Shown one piece after another: positions 45,365 through 54,673 of a stretch of DNA of 64,000 bases. Numbering within the stretch: position 1 is the stretch's first letter; every line of letters begins with the position of its first letter. Source of the stretch: Anatilimnocola aggregata (GTDB lineage: Bacteria; Planctomycetota; Planctomycetia; Pirellulales; Pirellulaceae); the NCBI RefSeq assembly GCF_007747655.1, contig NZ_CP036274.1:4092001-4156000 (forward strand), written 5' to 3'. Position numbers and translations under genes: made by a program. Below the pieces are notes generated by a model. The model did no database searches. It was not told where the DNA came from and saw nothing but the letters and a program-made list of their open reading frames with translations.

Positions 45365-46420
45365 CTACTGCTTGACCGTCGTGATCCACAAGAATGGCCG
45401 GTCTGCTTCGTCGATCCGCAGTTCGTACTTGAGCTTGGCTTGAAATAGCAGCCGCTCGAGAATCTTCGCGTAATACGTGTTCGTCTTCGGCAGCGTGACC
45501 TTCACCGTCGCGAAGTCGATCTTTTGCCGGGCCAGCGAATTCTGGTCGATAATCATCGGCACGTTCAAGCGCCCCCGAATCGCTTCGACCGACTCGGCCA
45601 GCGAGGCATCGCTGACTTCCACGTTCAGAAACTTAAAGAGATCGGGGAGCGTTTCGCGGGGCGAAGTCTTCATCGGCCAACCGACGGGCCAGACTTGTTC
45701 TGCGGCCTGCGAGTCCAACACCCGCAGCGTGACGTCGTTTCCCACTTTCGCCGGCAACAGCACCAGCCCCAGTGGACGAATTGCCGCGGCCAGCGCCGTA
45801 CCCGAACTCATCCCCAGCAGTTCGTCAGTGACTTTCTCCTCGCCGAACTTATCGCGCACGGCCGGATCGACCTTCATCCCGATCGGCAAGTTCACAGCAA
45901 TTGCCTGCACCACTTCGCGGGTCGTCTTGCCGGTGGTCGAGAAGTTCACCTTCGTTGTCAGCCCTTCGTGCACGGCTACCAAATCTTTGGGTACGAGCCC
46001 AAAAGCCCCCGCCCTGGCATTCAACCCTTCTTCGCCACCTGCCTTCAGCTTCTCGACCCAGGCGTTGATTTTGCCGCGACTCTCGAACGAATAATTGCCG
46101 TTGGGCAAGTGCAGCCGATTGTCCGATGTCAGCACTGCTGTCACTTGATAGTTGGCCGAGTTCCCGCTGCCGGTCGCCACAATCGCCGCGCCGTCGCCAT
46201 CGCGACCGGTTCGCACGCGCACGTTGCTAAAGCCCGCCTTCTCCAGCGCGGGGAGCCATTCGCGAATTTCTTCGGCCGAGAACCCGGGCTGCGTTACCAC
46301 TTCCAGCGAGACGCGCGCCCCACTCTGCGCTGCTGCGGGCAATGTGGCCAGCATCGCCGCCCCCACGAGCATGGTCAGCCAGCAGGCGGCAGCAGCCTTC
46401 CTAAGGGAAATCATCGTCAC
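45365..46420 (-). CDS. conserved exported protein of unknown function
   Basis: A 351-residue exported protein. GTG 46420 has GGGAG about 8 bases upstream; ATG 46414 is an alternative. The signal peptide is about 31 residues. The rest is mixed alpha/beta, with two repeated half-structures: residues about 155-250 (TTREVVQAIAVNLPIGMKV) and about 265-350 (ETLPDLFKFLNVEVSDASL) look like STN-type domains of secretin and TonB receptor N-termini. No catalytic motif is seen. I offer the STN resemblance at low confidence. Confidence 0.7.
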   Translation of the reverse strand: MTMISLRKAAAACWLTMLVGAAMLATLPAAAQSGARVSLEVVTQPGFSAEEIREWLPALEKAGFSNVRVRTGRDGDGAAIVATGSGNSANYQVTAVLTSDNRLHLPNGNYSFESRGKINAWVEKLKAGGEEGLNARAGAFGLVPKDLVAVHEGLTTKVNFSTTGKTTREVVQAIAVNLPIGMKVDPAVRDKFGEEKVTDELLGMSSGTALAAAIRPLGLVLLPAKVGNDVTLRVLDSQAAEQVWPVGWPMKTSPRETLPDLFKFLNVEVSDASLAESVEAIRGRLNVPMIIDQNSLARQKIDFATVKVTLPKTNTYYAKILERLLFQAKLKYELRIDEADRPFLWITTVKQ

Positions 46421-46809
46421 GATTGTTTCTCCCGCCCTGTTTCTGCCCTGGCACCACTGAGACGCCGCTGGTCCGAAATCGGCGCAGGCAATTATATGCC
46501 CTTATTTCCCGCAGCAAACGCGCAAAACGGACGGCCTTGGCGGTTTCTGCCAGCGGCGCTCGCCAGCGGCCCATTTGCGAAGCTGCGTAAGCTGCTCAAG
46601 ATGCCGGTCATGCCGAATAATCGTTCAATGCCGGTCGCAAGGTCTGCCGATGGGATTAGTACAGGCCGCTGGACCCAACGGCGTGCATGATTCCGGATCG
46701 CCCGCAACGATCCGCGACTCGTGCCGCTTCTGCAAAATTGGCCGCTTCCTCGACTGACAATGCCGAGGCTGACGATCCGGGTGACGAAGGGCTCTAAGGG
46801 GGGACTCTG
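46421..46809. other. intergenic region between divergent genes
   Basis: 389 bases with no convincing gene. Short frames on both strands are low in family-like sequence. A GGGGGG at 46799-46804 is the ribosome site of the next gene. No palindrome above 8 bases is seen. Confidence 0.5.
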
Positions 46810-47139
46810 ATGATACGTCGTTTGCTACTGGCGCTTGCCTGCGCCTTTGTCATGGGCGTCGTTACGACGGCCTCAACCGCCGAAGCCCAAGAGCGTGCCT
46901 ATGGCCGCGTGTGGGGCGGGCAATACAGCCGGATGGACTGGGAACGGTTCTACCACTACCCCTACGTCTACTATCCGCAGAACTTCTACGGCAACGAATA
47001 CTACCGCAGCAGCGAAGACATGTACTTTCGCTATCCGTCCGAAATGCGGATCCCAACCTACAACCGCCAATGGCACAACGAATATCCGGAAGAACGCCGG
47101 TATCACCAAGGCCACCAGTTCATGCTGGACGTGTTCTAA
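46810..47139 (+). CDS. small Tyr-rich secreted planctomycete protein
   Basis: A 109-residue exported protein with a signal peptide (1-27) and a mature part very rich in Tyr, Arg and Trp (GQYSRMDWERFYHYPYVYYP). I recall similar proteins in Rhodopirellula-type genomes, where they are labelled calmodulin-binding with little evidence. The start is set by a strong AGGGGGGA ribosome site. No partner gene adjoins it. The aromatic content suggests a structural or cell-wall role. Confidence 0.75.
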   Translation: MIRRLLLALACAFVMGVVTTASTAEAQERAYGRVWGGQYSRMDWERFYHYPYVYYPQNFYGNEYYRSSEDMYFRYPSEMRIPTYNRQWHNEYPEERRYHQGHQFMLDVF

Positions 47140-47213
47140 GCGGGAGCTGGGAATTGGGGCTAGGAACTAGGGTCTAGGGTCTGGCAGCAAGACCAAACCT
47201 CAACCGTATTACT

Positions 47214-47273
47214 CCCTCGCCTCGGTACTCGTGGTACTCCACGAAACGACAGGGAGAGGGTTGGGGTGAGGGG
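47214..47273. repeat. full copy of dispersed hairpin repeat
   Basis: 60 bases, opening with CCCTCGCCTCGGTACTCGTG and closing with GAGAGGGTTGGGGTGAGGGG. Ends and centre match the copy at 51553 nearly base for base, and the reverse complement of 51647. The ends are partly complementary, so the element can fold. Confidence 0.75.
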
Positions 47274-47354
47274 CTGAGGCGCTAAACGCCCAGCCACCCA
47301 CACAAATCACCGAGTGCGAACAGCGTTCTGAACGCAGACGCACTTACCAAAAAA

Positions 47355-47407
47355 CTACAACCCCGGATCTTTGCACCCTGAGCAAGTGCCTGGAAACGGG
47401 GTTGTGG
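47355..47407. terminator. nested hairpin, probable terminator
   Basis: CTACAACCCCG (47355-47365) pairs with CGGGGTTGTGG (47397-47407, one T-G pair), with an inner GCAC/GTGC stem, and CTTTTCTT follows on the plus strand. It lies between convergent genes. Confidence 0.55.
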
Positions 47408-47593
47408 CTTTTCTTGTCCCCGCTTTAGGTAACCCGAAGCGTGAGCGAGGAGCGCGCCGTGGTAGCCAGCGATTCCATCTCTCGCTATTCGTTCGCTTCG
47501 ATTTGGCACCGAGCGCGCTGGTGAGGAATGATCGATCTTGCAGGCGACTGTGTCTACGGTCTTCTGAACAGGAGCAAACTCCCGCATTGCGCA

Positions 47594-49195
47594 CTACTGC
47601 GCGAACGTTAGCGTGTGCTGCACTTCATACGTCCGCGAGTCGGTCCCATTTCCCTTGCCCACATTCTCGCGGGCAATCTGATACAACTTCTGCCCGCTCG
47701 GCGTCGGATAGCGACCGGTGATGCAAGCCTGGCACAAACTGCTGGCGTCATAACGCACCGCTTTAGAAATCGATTCGACCGGCAAATATCGCAGCGAATC
47801 GGCACCCAGCGAAGCGGCCATCTCGGCTTCGATTTCGGGCGTGATTTCGCGTCCCTGCAAAAACTTCGGCGCGAACAGCTCATCGATGGTCGACATATCG
47901 ATGCCGTAAAAACAGGGCGCGACAATCGGCGGGCAAGCCACGCGCACGTGAATCTCTTTCGCGCCCCCCAAACTTCGAATGCGATTCAGCAGCACCCGCA
48001 TCGTCGTCGAACGGACGATCGAATCTTCCACCAGAAAGACCCGCTTCCCCTGCAGCACTTCACGCAGCGGGGTGTACTTCGTTTCAGCCTTCTTCCGACG
48101 ACTGTTCCCACCTTCAATGAAGGTCCGGCCCGAGTACCGATTCCGAATCAACCCTTCGCGCGAGGGAACGCGCAGGCGGTGAGCCATTGCATCGGCGGCC
48201 GCTTTGCTGGTGTCCGGCACCGGCACAACGATGGTGTTCTCGTCGATCGGCACCGAACCATCGAGCAGTTCCAAGCGGGCCAACTCTTCGCCCAGCGCGG
48301 TGCGCGATAGATAGACGCTCCGTTCATCGAGCGTGCTGGCCACGTTGGCGAAATAGATCCATTCGAAATAACAGTGGGCTCGGCCCACCGTATCGGCATA
48401 GCGCTGAATGTCGAACTGGCCGTCGATGATCGTGATCGCATAACCGGGGGGGAGCGACTTGATATTCTCGGGCTGAAAACCCAGATTCAGCAGCGGGACA
48501 CTTTCGCTGGCGGCCGCGAACAGGTTCCCCTCTTTGGCATAACAGAGTGGCTTGATTCCCAACGGATCGCGGGCGACCAGCATATCGCCTTGGGCATTCA
48601 GCAGCACCAGGCTATACGCCCCATCGAACTTGCGGCTGAGGTTCGTCATCAGTTCGATCAGCGTGGGGCGGCGCTCGCCCGACATCTCGCGGCCGATCTC
48701 GTGCATGATGACTTCGGTGTCGTTGTCGCGCGTTAAATGGTGCGACGTATCGGCCAGCAGTTTGTCTTTTAGCTCTTGCACGTTGGCCAGTTGGCCATTG
48801 AAGCCAAAGCTGAACCACTTGCGCTTTTCGATATGGTTACGCTCGAATGGCTGGGCATAATTGCGATCGTCGGCACCACACGTGGCATAGCGCACGTGGC
48901 CAATGGCCGCGATTCCCAGGTTTTTGCTCATGATCGCTTCGGCTTCGTCTCGTTGCGACAGCCGAAAGGCTTCGCTGACCATGCCGAGTTCTTTGTGCGT
49001 CGTGAGGAGTTGCGGCCGACCGGGCAGATAAGACGTCATTCCCGCGGCCAATTGCCCGCGGTTTTGAATGTCTTGCAGCATCCGTGGCAACAAGCGGGCA
49101 GCATCTTCGTGCACCAGACCAGGCACGAGAGGATGTAAATCGCCTGGCAAGTGATAGATCGCGGCAATGCCGCATTCGTGGTGGATTTCACTCAT
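47594..49195 (-). CDS. purF: amidophosphoribosyltransferase (glutamine PRPP amidotransferase)
   Basis: A 533-residue PurF-type enzyme that makes phosphoribosylamine from PRPP and glutamine, the first step of purine synthesis. The N-terminal glutaminase has its nucleophile C8 in [10 protein letters not shown] after a short leader. The PRPP loop is [15 protein letters not shown], and CQAC near the C-terminus recalls the Fe-S cysteines of Bacillus PurF. ATG 49195 is chosen; GTG 49207 would add 4 residues. No other purine genes adjoin it. Confidence 0.93.
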   Translation of the reverse strand: MSEIHHECGIAAIYHLPGDLHPLVPGLVHEDAARLLPRMLQDIQNRGQLAAGMTSYLPGRPQLLTTHKELGMVSEAFRLSQRDEAEAIMSKNLGIAAIGHVRYATCGADDRNYAQPFERNHIEKRKWFSFGFNGQLANVQELKDKLLADTSHHLTRDNDTEVIMHEIGREMSGERRPTLIELMTNLSRKFDGAYSLVLLNAQGDMLVARDPLGIKPLCYAKEGNLFAAASESVPLLNLGFQPENIKSLPPGYAITIIDGQFDIQRYADTVGRAHCYFEWIYFANVASTLDERSVYLSRTALGEELARLELLDGSVPIDENTIVVPVPDTSKAAADAMAHRLRVPSREGLIRNRYSGRTFIEGGNSRRKKAETKYTPLREVLQGKRVFLVEDSIVRSTTMRVLLNRIRSLGGAKEIHVRVACPPIVAPCFYGIDMSTIDELFAPKFLQGREITPEIEAEMAASLGADSLRYLPVESISKAVRYDASSLCQACITGRYPTPSGQKLYQIARENVGKGNGTDSRTYEVQHTLTFAQ

Positions 49196-49382
49196 TTCGG
49201 GCGGCACTCGGGCGACGTAAATCGCTAAACAGGTCGCGGGAAAACTTCGAAACCATCACAGGCCTCCATTCTAGCAAGCAGCGGGTGCTGAACAAGCCAA
49301 CACCTGTGATTCGTAACACAATGCGCGCGAACATGCGCCAAGTTGCGCGAACTACGTAGAAAAATCAGCGCCACACTGCTCG

Positions 49383-50165
49383 TTATTTCTTCCGCCCCGC
49401 CAGCTTCTTCGCTAATAACGCTTGCCTGGCCCGCCGCTGGTGGCGATTCAGGGGGATTGCGGCGGAAGTCGCAGCTTCGCTTTGCTCCTCTTGAACAGTT
49501 CGCATTTCGCTCTCTCGGTGCTGCCGAAACGCGAACCGCTCCGCGCGCGAAACCGTTCCATTCTCACGACTTACTAGCTCAGCGATGATCTCGCACGGAG
49601 CCTCTGCGGGCTGCTGGCTCGTGCGGGTTGAACAGTCCTCAACCGGGTGGTTTACAGCCGGTTCATTTACAACCGCCGCGCTCTTGTGCCGCTTCTCCGG
49701 ACGCACTTCGTTCTCGCTCGTCACTGCTTGCCACGGCGGCAGGCGCGAGGCCGTCATTTTGGCGGCCATCACGTTGATGCGCACCGCAGCGGACAGGTAT
49801 TGCACGTCGCCATAGTTCCGCCGCGTCGTGCTCACCGAGCGCGAGTCGCGCCCCACGCTCCGCGACGTCGTCACGTAACCTTTCGAGTCTTCCCAACTTT
49901 GCATGGCCACCCGAAACAGAAAATCGAAGCGATCCGCGGCCACTTCCTTGGCCACATACATGGCCTGCGCGCGCCGCGCTTCGTCGTCGGCAGTGGGGGC
50001 CGTCTCGATCAAAAACTCCAGCACCCGCTGCACAATCTGGCAGACTCTGGTCTGCGAAATGCCCAGTAGTTCGGCCACCGCCCGCGTCGTCCGCTGCTCG
50101 ACTTTAATCAATCGAAACGCTTGAAAATCACGTTCGCTCGGCGGCACTTTCAGATCCGCAACCAT
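49383..50165 (-). CDS. helix-turn-helix protein of unknown function
   Basis: A 260-residue protein starting at ATG 50165 (an ATG at 50204 is alternative). Residues about 8-62 form a sigma-region-4-like HTH (FRLIKVEQRTTRAVAELLGISQTRVCQIVQRVLEFL). The middle (about 70-150) is helical, with SVGRDSRSVSTTRRNYGDVQYLS, and the C-terminus (about 235-260) is strongly basic (NRHQRRARQALLAKKLAGRKK), suggesting DNA binding. No known family is recognised. The Arg/Ser-rich middle is unusual. It stands alone between purF and argB. Confidence 0.75.
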   Translation of the reverse strand: MVADLKVPPSERDFQAFRLIKVEQRTTRAVAELLGISQTRVCQIVQRVLEFLIETAPTADDEARRAQAMYVAKEVAADRFDFLFRVAMQSWEDSKGYVTTSRSVGRDSRSVSTTRRNYGDVQYLSAAVRINVMAAKMTASRLPPWQAVTSENEVRPEKRHKSAAVVNEPAVNHPVEDCSTRTSQQPAEAPCEIIAELVSRENGTVSRAERFAFRQHRESEMRTVQEEQSEAATSAAIPLNRHQRRARQALLAKKLAGRKK

Positions 50166-50650
50166 GGCAGTTCTCCCGACTCGTGAAAGAAATAATCTCC
50201 TCATTCCATCACAACTCGTTGACTAGTCTGGTCAGCAGTCAGCGACTATTTCTTCACAACATCTGTTTTTTCTCCCCCGTAGCTCGGTCACTCCGTGACC
50301 GAGAGCTATGCGGTTCAGCCGGATTGGAAAAGCGAGTCATGGAATGACTCGTCTACGGGGAGGGCACCCCAATCACCTCAAAATCCCCATGTCACGGGTT
50401 GCCTCGCCTACGGAAAAACGCCCTCTTCCGCAAAAATTCTTCGTCCCCAAGCGTTGACAGCCGCCAGCCAACAAAGAACAATTTGCGGTTTACGAGACGC
50501 CGCTCCCTACCAGCCTTGTTGGTGGGTCGCGGCGTTTAGCCGTTTCTGCCCGTAATGGTTCGGCGGGCTAGTAGAAGCAGCAGTAATACCAAAGCTGGGT
50601 GTTGCACCCAGGTTAGCTCGCGACGCCGTCGCGGTGGGAGTTTGCCTGAG
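50166..50650. other. intergenic region upstream of argB
   Basis: About 485 bases without a supported gene, holding the 86-bp multi-hairpin element at 50275-50360. A frame from ATG 50555 runs into argB but its first 30 codons are Arg/Ser-rich and unlike ArgB, so I treat them as non-coding. Confidence 0.55.
50275..50360. repeat. 86-bp three-way-junction-like palindromic element
   Basis: Outer arms CCCCGTAG (50275-50282) and CTACGGGG (50353-50360) enclose two perfect hairpins: CTCGGTCAC-TCC-GTGACCGAG (50283-50303) and CGAGTCAT-GGA-ATGACTCG (50333-50351). The layout is a closing stem with two inner stems. It resembles mobile palindromic repeats that I recall from planctomycete genomes, and contains no gene. 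Confidence 0.8.
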
Positions 50651-51532
50651 TTGGAAGAAGCCATTCAAAAGGCCGACGTGCTGATCGAAGCACTCGGTTG
50701 GATCCGCCGGTTCCGCGATAAGATCACCGTCATCAAGCTCGGTGGCAGCATCATGGAACAGGAGAATTCCCTGCGCCACGTGCTGCTCGATATCGTCTTT
50801 ATGGAAACGGTGGGCATGCGTCCCGTCGTGGTGCACGGCGGTGGTGCTGCCATCGACCGCGCCATGGATGCCGCGGGGCTCGTCCCCAAAAAGATCAAGG
50901 GCCGCCGTTACACCGACGACGATACGCTGCGGATTGTCGAGGAAGTGCTGGCCGGCGAAATCAACGAAGGCATCGCCCGCCAGATCGAAGAGCTCGGCGG
51001 CCGGGCAATGAACCTCAATTTCAAAACCACAAATGTCCTGTTCGGCGAGCGGATGACGTTGCCGGGCGAAAACGGCGAGCAGATCGACCTCGGTCACGTC
51101 GGCAAAGTGACCCGCGTCGACCGCAACGTGATCGAAAACCTCTGCTATGCCGGCCAGGTGCCGATTATCCCCTCGATGGCTCTCGACGCCAGCGGCGGCA
51201 AGCTGAATGTGAATGCCGATACCGCTGCCACTGCGGTTGCTCAGGCACTTGGTGCCGAAAAGCTCATCTACATGAGCGACGTGAATGGCGTGCGGCGCGA
51301 TAAAACCGACCCGACGTCGATCATTCACTCGCTCACCGACGTCGAAGCGCGTGAACTAATCCGGACCGGCGTTGTCGATGCTGGCATGATTCCCAAAGTC
51401 GAAGCCTGCCTCGAAACACTCGACCGCGGCGTGCGTAAGGTGCACATCATCGATGGTCGCCTGCGTCATTCCCTGCTGCTCGAGATTTACACGACCTCGG
51501 GCGTTGGCACGGAAATGATGAAGGCTCAGTAG
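50651..51532 (+). CDS. argB: acetylglutamate kinase
   Basis: A 293-residue ArgB, which phosphorylates N-acetyl-L-glutamate in arginine synthesis. Motifs seen are [17 protein letters not shown], and [28 protein letters not shown] for ATP and acetylglutamate binding. The start is the weak point: no ATG fits, and TTG 50651 is chosen because it matches family length and has GGAG 10 bases upstream. TTG 50642 or ATG 50555 would extend it. argD follows after a 187-base gap filled with repeats. Confidence 0.92.
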   Translation: MEEAIQKADVLIEALGWIRRFRDKITVIKLGGSIMEQENSLRHVLLDIVFMETVGMRPVVVHGGGAAIDRAMDAAGLVPKKIKGRRYTDDDTLRIVEEVLAGEINEGIARQIEELGGRAMNLNFKTTNVLFGERMTLPGENGEQIDLGHVGKVTRVDRNVIENLCYAGQVPIIPSMALDASGGKLNVNADTAATAVAQALGAEKLIYMSDVNGVRRDKTDPTSIIHSLTDVEARELIRTGVVDAGMIPKVEACLETLDRGVRKVHIIDGRLRHSLLLEIYTTSGVGTEMMKAQ

Positions 51533-51552
51533 CGAATTGTTTTGAAAATATT

Positions 51553-51612
51553 CCCCTCTCCTCGGTATCCGTGGTATTCCACGCAAATACAGGGAGAGGG
51601 ATAGGGTGAGGG
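51553..51612. repeat. dispersed hairpin repeat, copy between argB and argD
   Basis: 60 bases of the same family as 47214-47273 (CCCCTCTCCTCGGTATCCGT ... GAGAGGGATAGGGTGAGGGG). An inverted copy lies 34 bases downstream, so the two can pair in the argBD transcript. Confidence 0.75.
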
Positions 51613-51646
51613 GCTGCGGCTGAATGGTCGCGACTACTCCACTTCG

Positions 51647-51692
51647 GCCCCTCACCCCGGCCCTCTCCCCGTGAGTACACGAGGCGAGGGAG
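51647..51692. repeat. dispersed hairpin repeat, inverted copy
   Basis: 46 bases whose reverse complement (opening TTACTCCCTCGCCTCG, closing GGGGTGAGGGG) matches the copies at 47214 and 22970. Its centre differs from its partner at 51553, so they are separate insertions, not a simple duplication. Confidence 0.7.
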
Positions 51693-51719
51693 TAAGAATC
51701 GAATGCAGGGAGAAACGAA

Positions 51720-52925
51720 ATGCCTACCGCCGTTGGACTCAGTTCCGCCGAAACCGTCGCGCTGTTCAAGCAACACGTGATCGCCAACTACAACCGCTAT
51801 CCGGTCAACCTGGTCCGCGGCGAAGGCTCTCTGGTGTGGGACAGCGAAGGGAACCGTTATCTCGACTTCTTCCCCGGCTGGGGCTGCAATCTGCTGGGCC
51901 ACTGCCCGCCGAAGGTGGTCGCCGCCGTGCAGGAACAAGTGGCCACGCTGATTCACGTTCCCAATACGTGGCACATGGACGTTCAAGGGCGTTGGGCCCA
52001 GGTCATCAACGAGCGCAGCTTTGGCGGCCAGGCCTTCTTTTGCAACAGCGGTACCGAAGCCAACGAAGCGGCCATCAAGATCGCGCGTCTGCATTCGCCC
52101 AAGGGCAAGTACAAGATCATCACCTTCACCGGCGGCTTTCATGGCCGGACGATGGGTTCGGTCACTGCCACCGCGCAGCCCAAGTATCACGACGGCATCG
52201 AGCCGATGTTGCCCGGCTTCGTCTACGCCCCGTTTGGCGATCTCGAAGCTACCCGCGAACTGGTTGACGACGAGACCTGCGCGATCATGATCGAGCCCAT
52301 TCAAGGGGAAGGTGGCGTCCGCATTCCCCCTGCCGGCTTTCTGCAAGGGCTGCGCGATTTGTGTAACGAGCGCGGCCTGCTCCTGATGTTCGACGAAGTC
52401 CAAACCGGCTGCGGCCGCACCGGCGATTGGTTCGCCTATCAAAAATTCGGCGTCACACCCGACGTGATGACGCTCGCCAAAGCTGTCTGCGGCGGCATTG
52501 CTGGCGGCGCACTGATTGCCAAGCGCGAGATCGCCCCGGCACTTCGTCCCGGCATGCACGCGGCGACCTTCGGCGGCAACCCCATTGCCGCGCGAGCCGG
52601 CATTGCCACGTTCGAAACGATCGAAGAAGAAAACCTGCTCGACAATGCCAAGCAGTTGGGCGAGCTCTTCCGTCGTCGCTTGACGAAGTTGCAGCAGCAA
52701 TGCGATCTCATCAAGGAAGTTCGCGTGGCCGGCGTGATGATCGGCGTCGAACTTTCGGTCGATGGCAATCCGGCCGTGCAGGCCTGTCTCGAACGAAAGC
52801 TGCTCATCAATTGCACGCAGGGGAAGACGATTCGCCTGCTGCCGGCGATGAACCTGCCCGAAGAGCAAGCCGAAGAAGGCTGCGATATTCTGGCCGACGT
52901 ACTGCAGAAGTTGCCCCGCTCCTAG
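51720..52925 (+). CDS. argD: acetylornithine aminotransferase
   Basis: A 401-residue class-III PLP aminotransferase of the ArgD type, which converts N-acetylglutamate semialdehyde to N-acetylornithine. Landmarks are NSGTEANEAAIKIARL, FHGRTMGSVT, the aspartate in MFDEVQTGCGRTG, and the PLP lysine in MTLAKAVCGG. The start has GGGAG about 9 bases upstream. Neighbours argB and argF support arginine synthesis over a catabolic role; a succinylornithine activity cannot be ruled out. Confidence 0.94.
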   Translation: MPTAVGLSSAETVALFKQHVIANYNRYPVNLVRGEGSLVWDSEGNRYLDFFPGWGCNLLGHCPPKVVAAVQEQVATLIHVPNTWHMDVQGRWAQVINERSFGGQAFFCNSGTEANEAAIKIARLHSPKGKYKIITFTGGFHGRTMGSVTATAQPKYHDGIEPMLPGFVYAPFGDLEATRELVDDETCAIMIEPIQGEGGVRIPPAGFLQGLRDLCNERGLLLMFDEVQTGCGRTGDWFAYQKFGVTPDVMTLAKAVCGGIAGGALIAKREIAPALRPGMHAATFGGNPIAARAGIATFETIEEENLLDNAKQLGELFRRRLTKLQQQCDLIKEVRVAGVMIGVELSVDGNPAVQACLERKLLINCTQGKTIRLLPAMNLPEEQAEEGCDILADVLQKLPRS

Positions 52926-53004
52926 TCGATTCATCCTGCTTTTTCCGATTGGCTTTTTCCGCTTCGTAGTCCTGCTCCTCTTTCTTGAGGAAGGCGTGTT
53001 TTTA

Positions 53005-53922
53005 ATGCGACATGTTCTCACGTTATTCGAATTGTCGAGCGAAGAAATTGGCGAAGTCTTCGCCCTTTCGCACGAACTGAAGCGCGACCTGGCTGCGGGC
53101 ATTCGCGAGCCTCACTTGCCCGGCCGCGTGATGGCGATGCTCTTCGAGAAGCAATCGCTCCGCACCCGCGTCAGCTTCGAAACGGCCATGGCCCATCTCG
53201 GCGGCAATACGCTCTTTTTGGGGCAGGACGTGGGCTGGGGAAAGCGTGAATCGACCGCCGACTTCGCGCAAGTGCTGAGCAGCTATGTCGACATCATCGT
53301 CTGCCGCACCACGGCTCATTCGCGCATCGAAGAACTGGCCAAATACTGCAACTGCCCGGTGATCAACGGCCTGACCGATAGCGCCCATCCTTGCCAGGCG
53401 CTGGCCGACCTCTTCACGCTCGAAGAGATTCACGCCCCGCTCAAGGGCAAAAAGCTGGCCTTCATCGGCGACTCGAACAACGTGGCCCGCAGCCTGGCCG
53501 TCTGTTGCGGCAAATTGGGCGTGGAGTTCGCTGTTGCGTCGCCCAAGGGCTATACTTTCGACGCCGAGTTCCTTGCTGAACTGAAGCGCGAAGTGCCTGA
53601 GTTGGTCCTCACGCAAACGGCCGACCCGCGCGAAGCGGTCAGCGGCGCGATTGGCGTTTATACCGACGTCTGGACCAGCATGGGACAAGAGGCCGAAGCA
53701 GAGGAGCGCAAGCTGGCGTTCAAAGATTACCAGGTCGATGTCGCCCTGATGGAAGCCGCACCCGAAGGAGCTGTCTTCCTGCACTGCTTGCCCGCCAAGC
53801 GCGGCGAAGAAGTCGCTGCCGACGTCATCGACGGCCACTACAGCGCCGTCATTCCCCAGGCCGCCAATCGCATGCACGTGCAAAAGGGCCTCATCGCCTG
53901 GCTGCTCGGCGAACGAGCGTAA
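53005..53922 (+). CDS. argF: ornithine carbamoyltransferase
   Basis: A 305-residue ornithine transcarbamylase, which makes citrulline from ornithine and carbamoyl phosphate. Carbamoyl-phosphate motifs are [11 protein letters not shown] and HPCQALAD; the ornithine-side motif is [14 protein letters not shown] 53005 follows GAGGAAGG with 10 bases spacing; GTG 52996 would lie too close to it. It follows argD by 79 bases and precedes rph by 19 bases, so arg genes and rph may be cotranscribed. Confidence 0.96.
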   Translation: MRHVLTLFELSSEEIGEVFALSHELKRDLAAGIREPHLPGRVMAMLFEKQSLRTRVSFETAMAHLGGNTLFLGQDVGWGKRESTADFAQVLSSYVDIIVCRTTAHSRIEELAKYCNCPVINGLTDSAHPCQALADLFTLEEIHAPLKGKKLAFIGDSNNVARSLAVCCGKLGVEFAVASPKGYTFDAEFLAELKREVPELVLTQTADPREAVSGAIGVYTDVWTSMGQEAEAEERKLAFKDYQVDVALMEAAPEGAVFLHCLPAKRGEEVAADVIDGHYSAVIPQAANRMHVQKGLIAWLLGERA

Positions 53923-53941
53923 ATCCTCTCTGAAAGCCCTC

Positions 53942-54658
53942 ATGACCCGCAAAGCCAACGAACTCCGCCCGGTGAAGATCAAACGCGGCTATACCAGCGC
54001 CACGCCGGGGAGCGTCCTCTATCAAGCGGGCGAGACCGTCGTCCTGTGTACCGCCAGTGTCGAAGCCAAGGTTCCCGACTGGATGGCCGGCAAGGGGAAA
54101 GGCTGGATCACCTCCGAGTACAGCATGCTCCCCGGCAGCACTAGTCCGCGTAAGGGGCGCGATCGCGCGAAGGTCGATGGCCGCACTACGGAGATTCAGC
54201 GGCTCATCGGTCGCAGTTTGCGGGCGGTGGTCGATTTGAAGGCGCTCGGCGAACGCTCGATCTGGGTCGATTGCGATGTGCTGCAAGCTGACGGCGGCAC
54301 GCGCACCGCGAGCATTACCGGCGCGCTGATTGCGCTCGTCGATGCCTTGAATTCGATCCGCAAGGATCTGCCCGATCCGACCAAGTATCCTCTCACCGAT
54401 AGTGTCGCTGCCATCAGCGTGGGAATTGTCGATGGCAAACCGACGCTCGATCTCGACTATAAGCAAGACGTCGACGCCGACGTCGACATGAACGTAGTGA
54501 TGACCGGCAAAGGTCGCTTTGTCGAGATTCAAGGAACCGGCGAAGAAGCCACCTTCGGCGACGATGAACTCGCAGCCCTGCTCAAGCACGCGCGCAAGGG
54601 AATCACCGAGCTGACCGAGATTCAAAAGAAAGCGCTCGGACGGCAGTGGCCCTTTTAG
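53942..54658 (+). CDS. rph: ribonuclease PH
   Basis: A 238-residue RNase PH, the phosphorolytic 3'-exonuclease that trims tRNA 3' ends. The family hallmark [45 protein letters not shown] is present throughout (residues about 55-100), as is the phosphate-binding region near [19 protein letters not shown]. Length is normal. It is the last gene of the plus-strand arg block and convergent with the terminal minus-strand operon. Confidence 0.97.
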   Translation: MTRKANELRPVKIKRGYTSATPGSVLYQAGETVVLCTASVEAKVPDWMAGKGKGWITSEYSMLPGSTSPRKGRDRAKVDGRTTEIQRLIGRSLRAVVDLKALGERSIWVDCDVLQADGGTRTASITGALIALVDALNSIRKDLPDPTKYPLTDSVAAISVGIVDGKPTLDLDYKQDVDADVDMNVVMTGKGRFVEIQGTGEEATFGDDELAALLKHARKGITELTEIQKKALGRQWPF

Positions 54659-54673
54659 GCAATCACTGGCGCT

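Larger units (their letters stand above)
47140..47593. other. intergenic region with repeats between convergent genes
   Basis: 454 bases without a supported gene. It contains a dispersed hairpin repeat (47214-47273), a long hairpin (47355-47407), and the segment AACCCGAAGCGTGAGCGAGG at about 47431, which I recall as part of a repeat found throughout planctomycete genomes. Confidence 0.55.

Noticed and set aside
47281-47590. short frames in the purF/Tyr-rich gap
   Set aside because: Built from intergenic repeat sequence, with no ribosome site and no protein-like composition.
50555-50650. N-terminal extension of argB from ATG 50555
   Set aside because: Arg/Ser/Cys-rich residues unlike any ArgB; family length fits a TTG start at 50651.
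51447-53102. 551-codon minus-strand frame opposite argD
   Set aside because: Antisense shadow; argD is certain from its PLP motifs.
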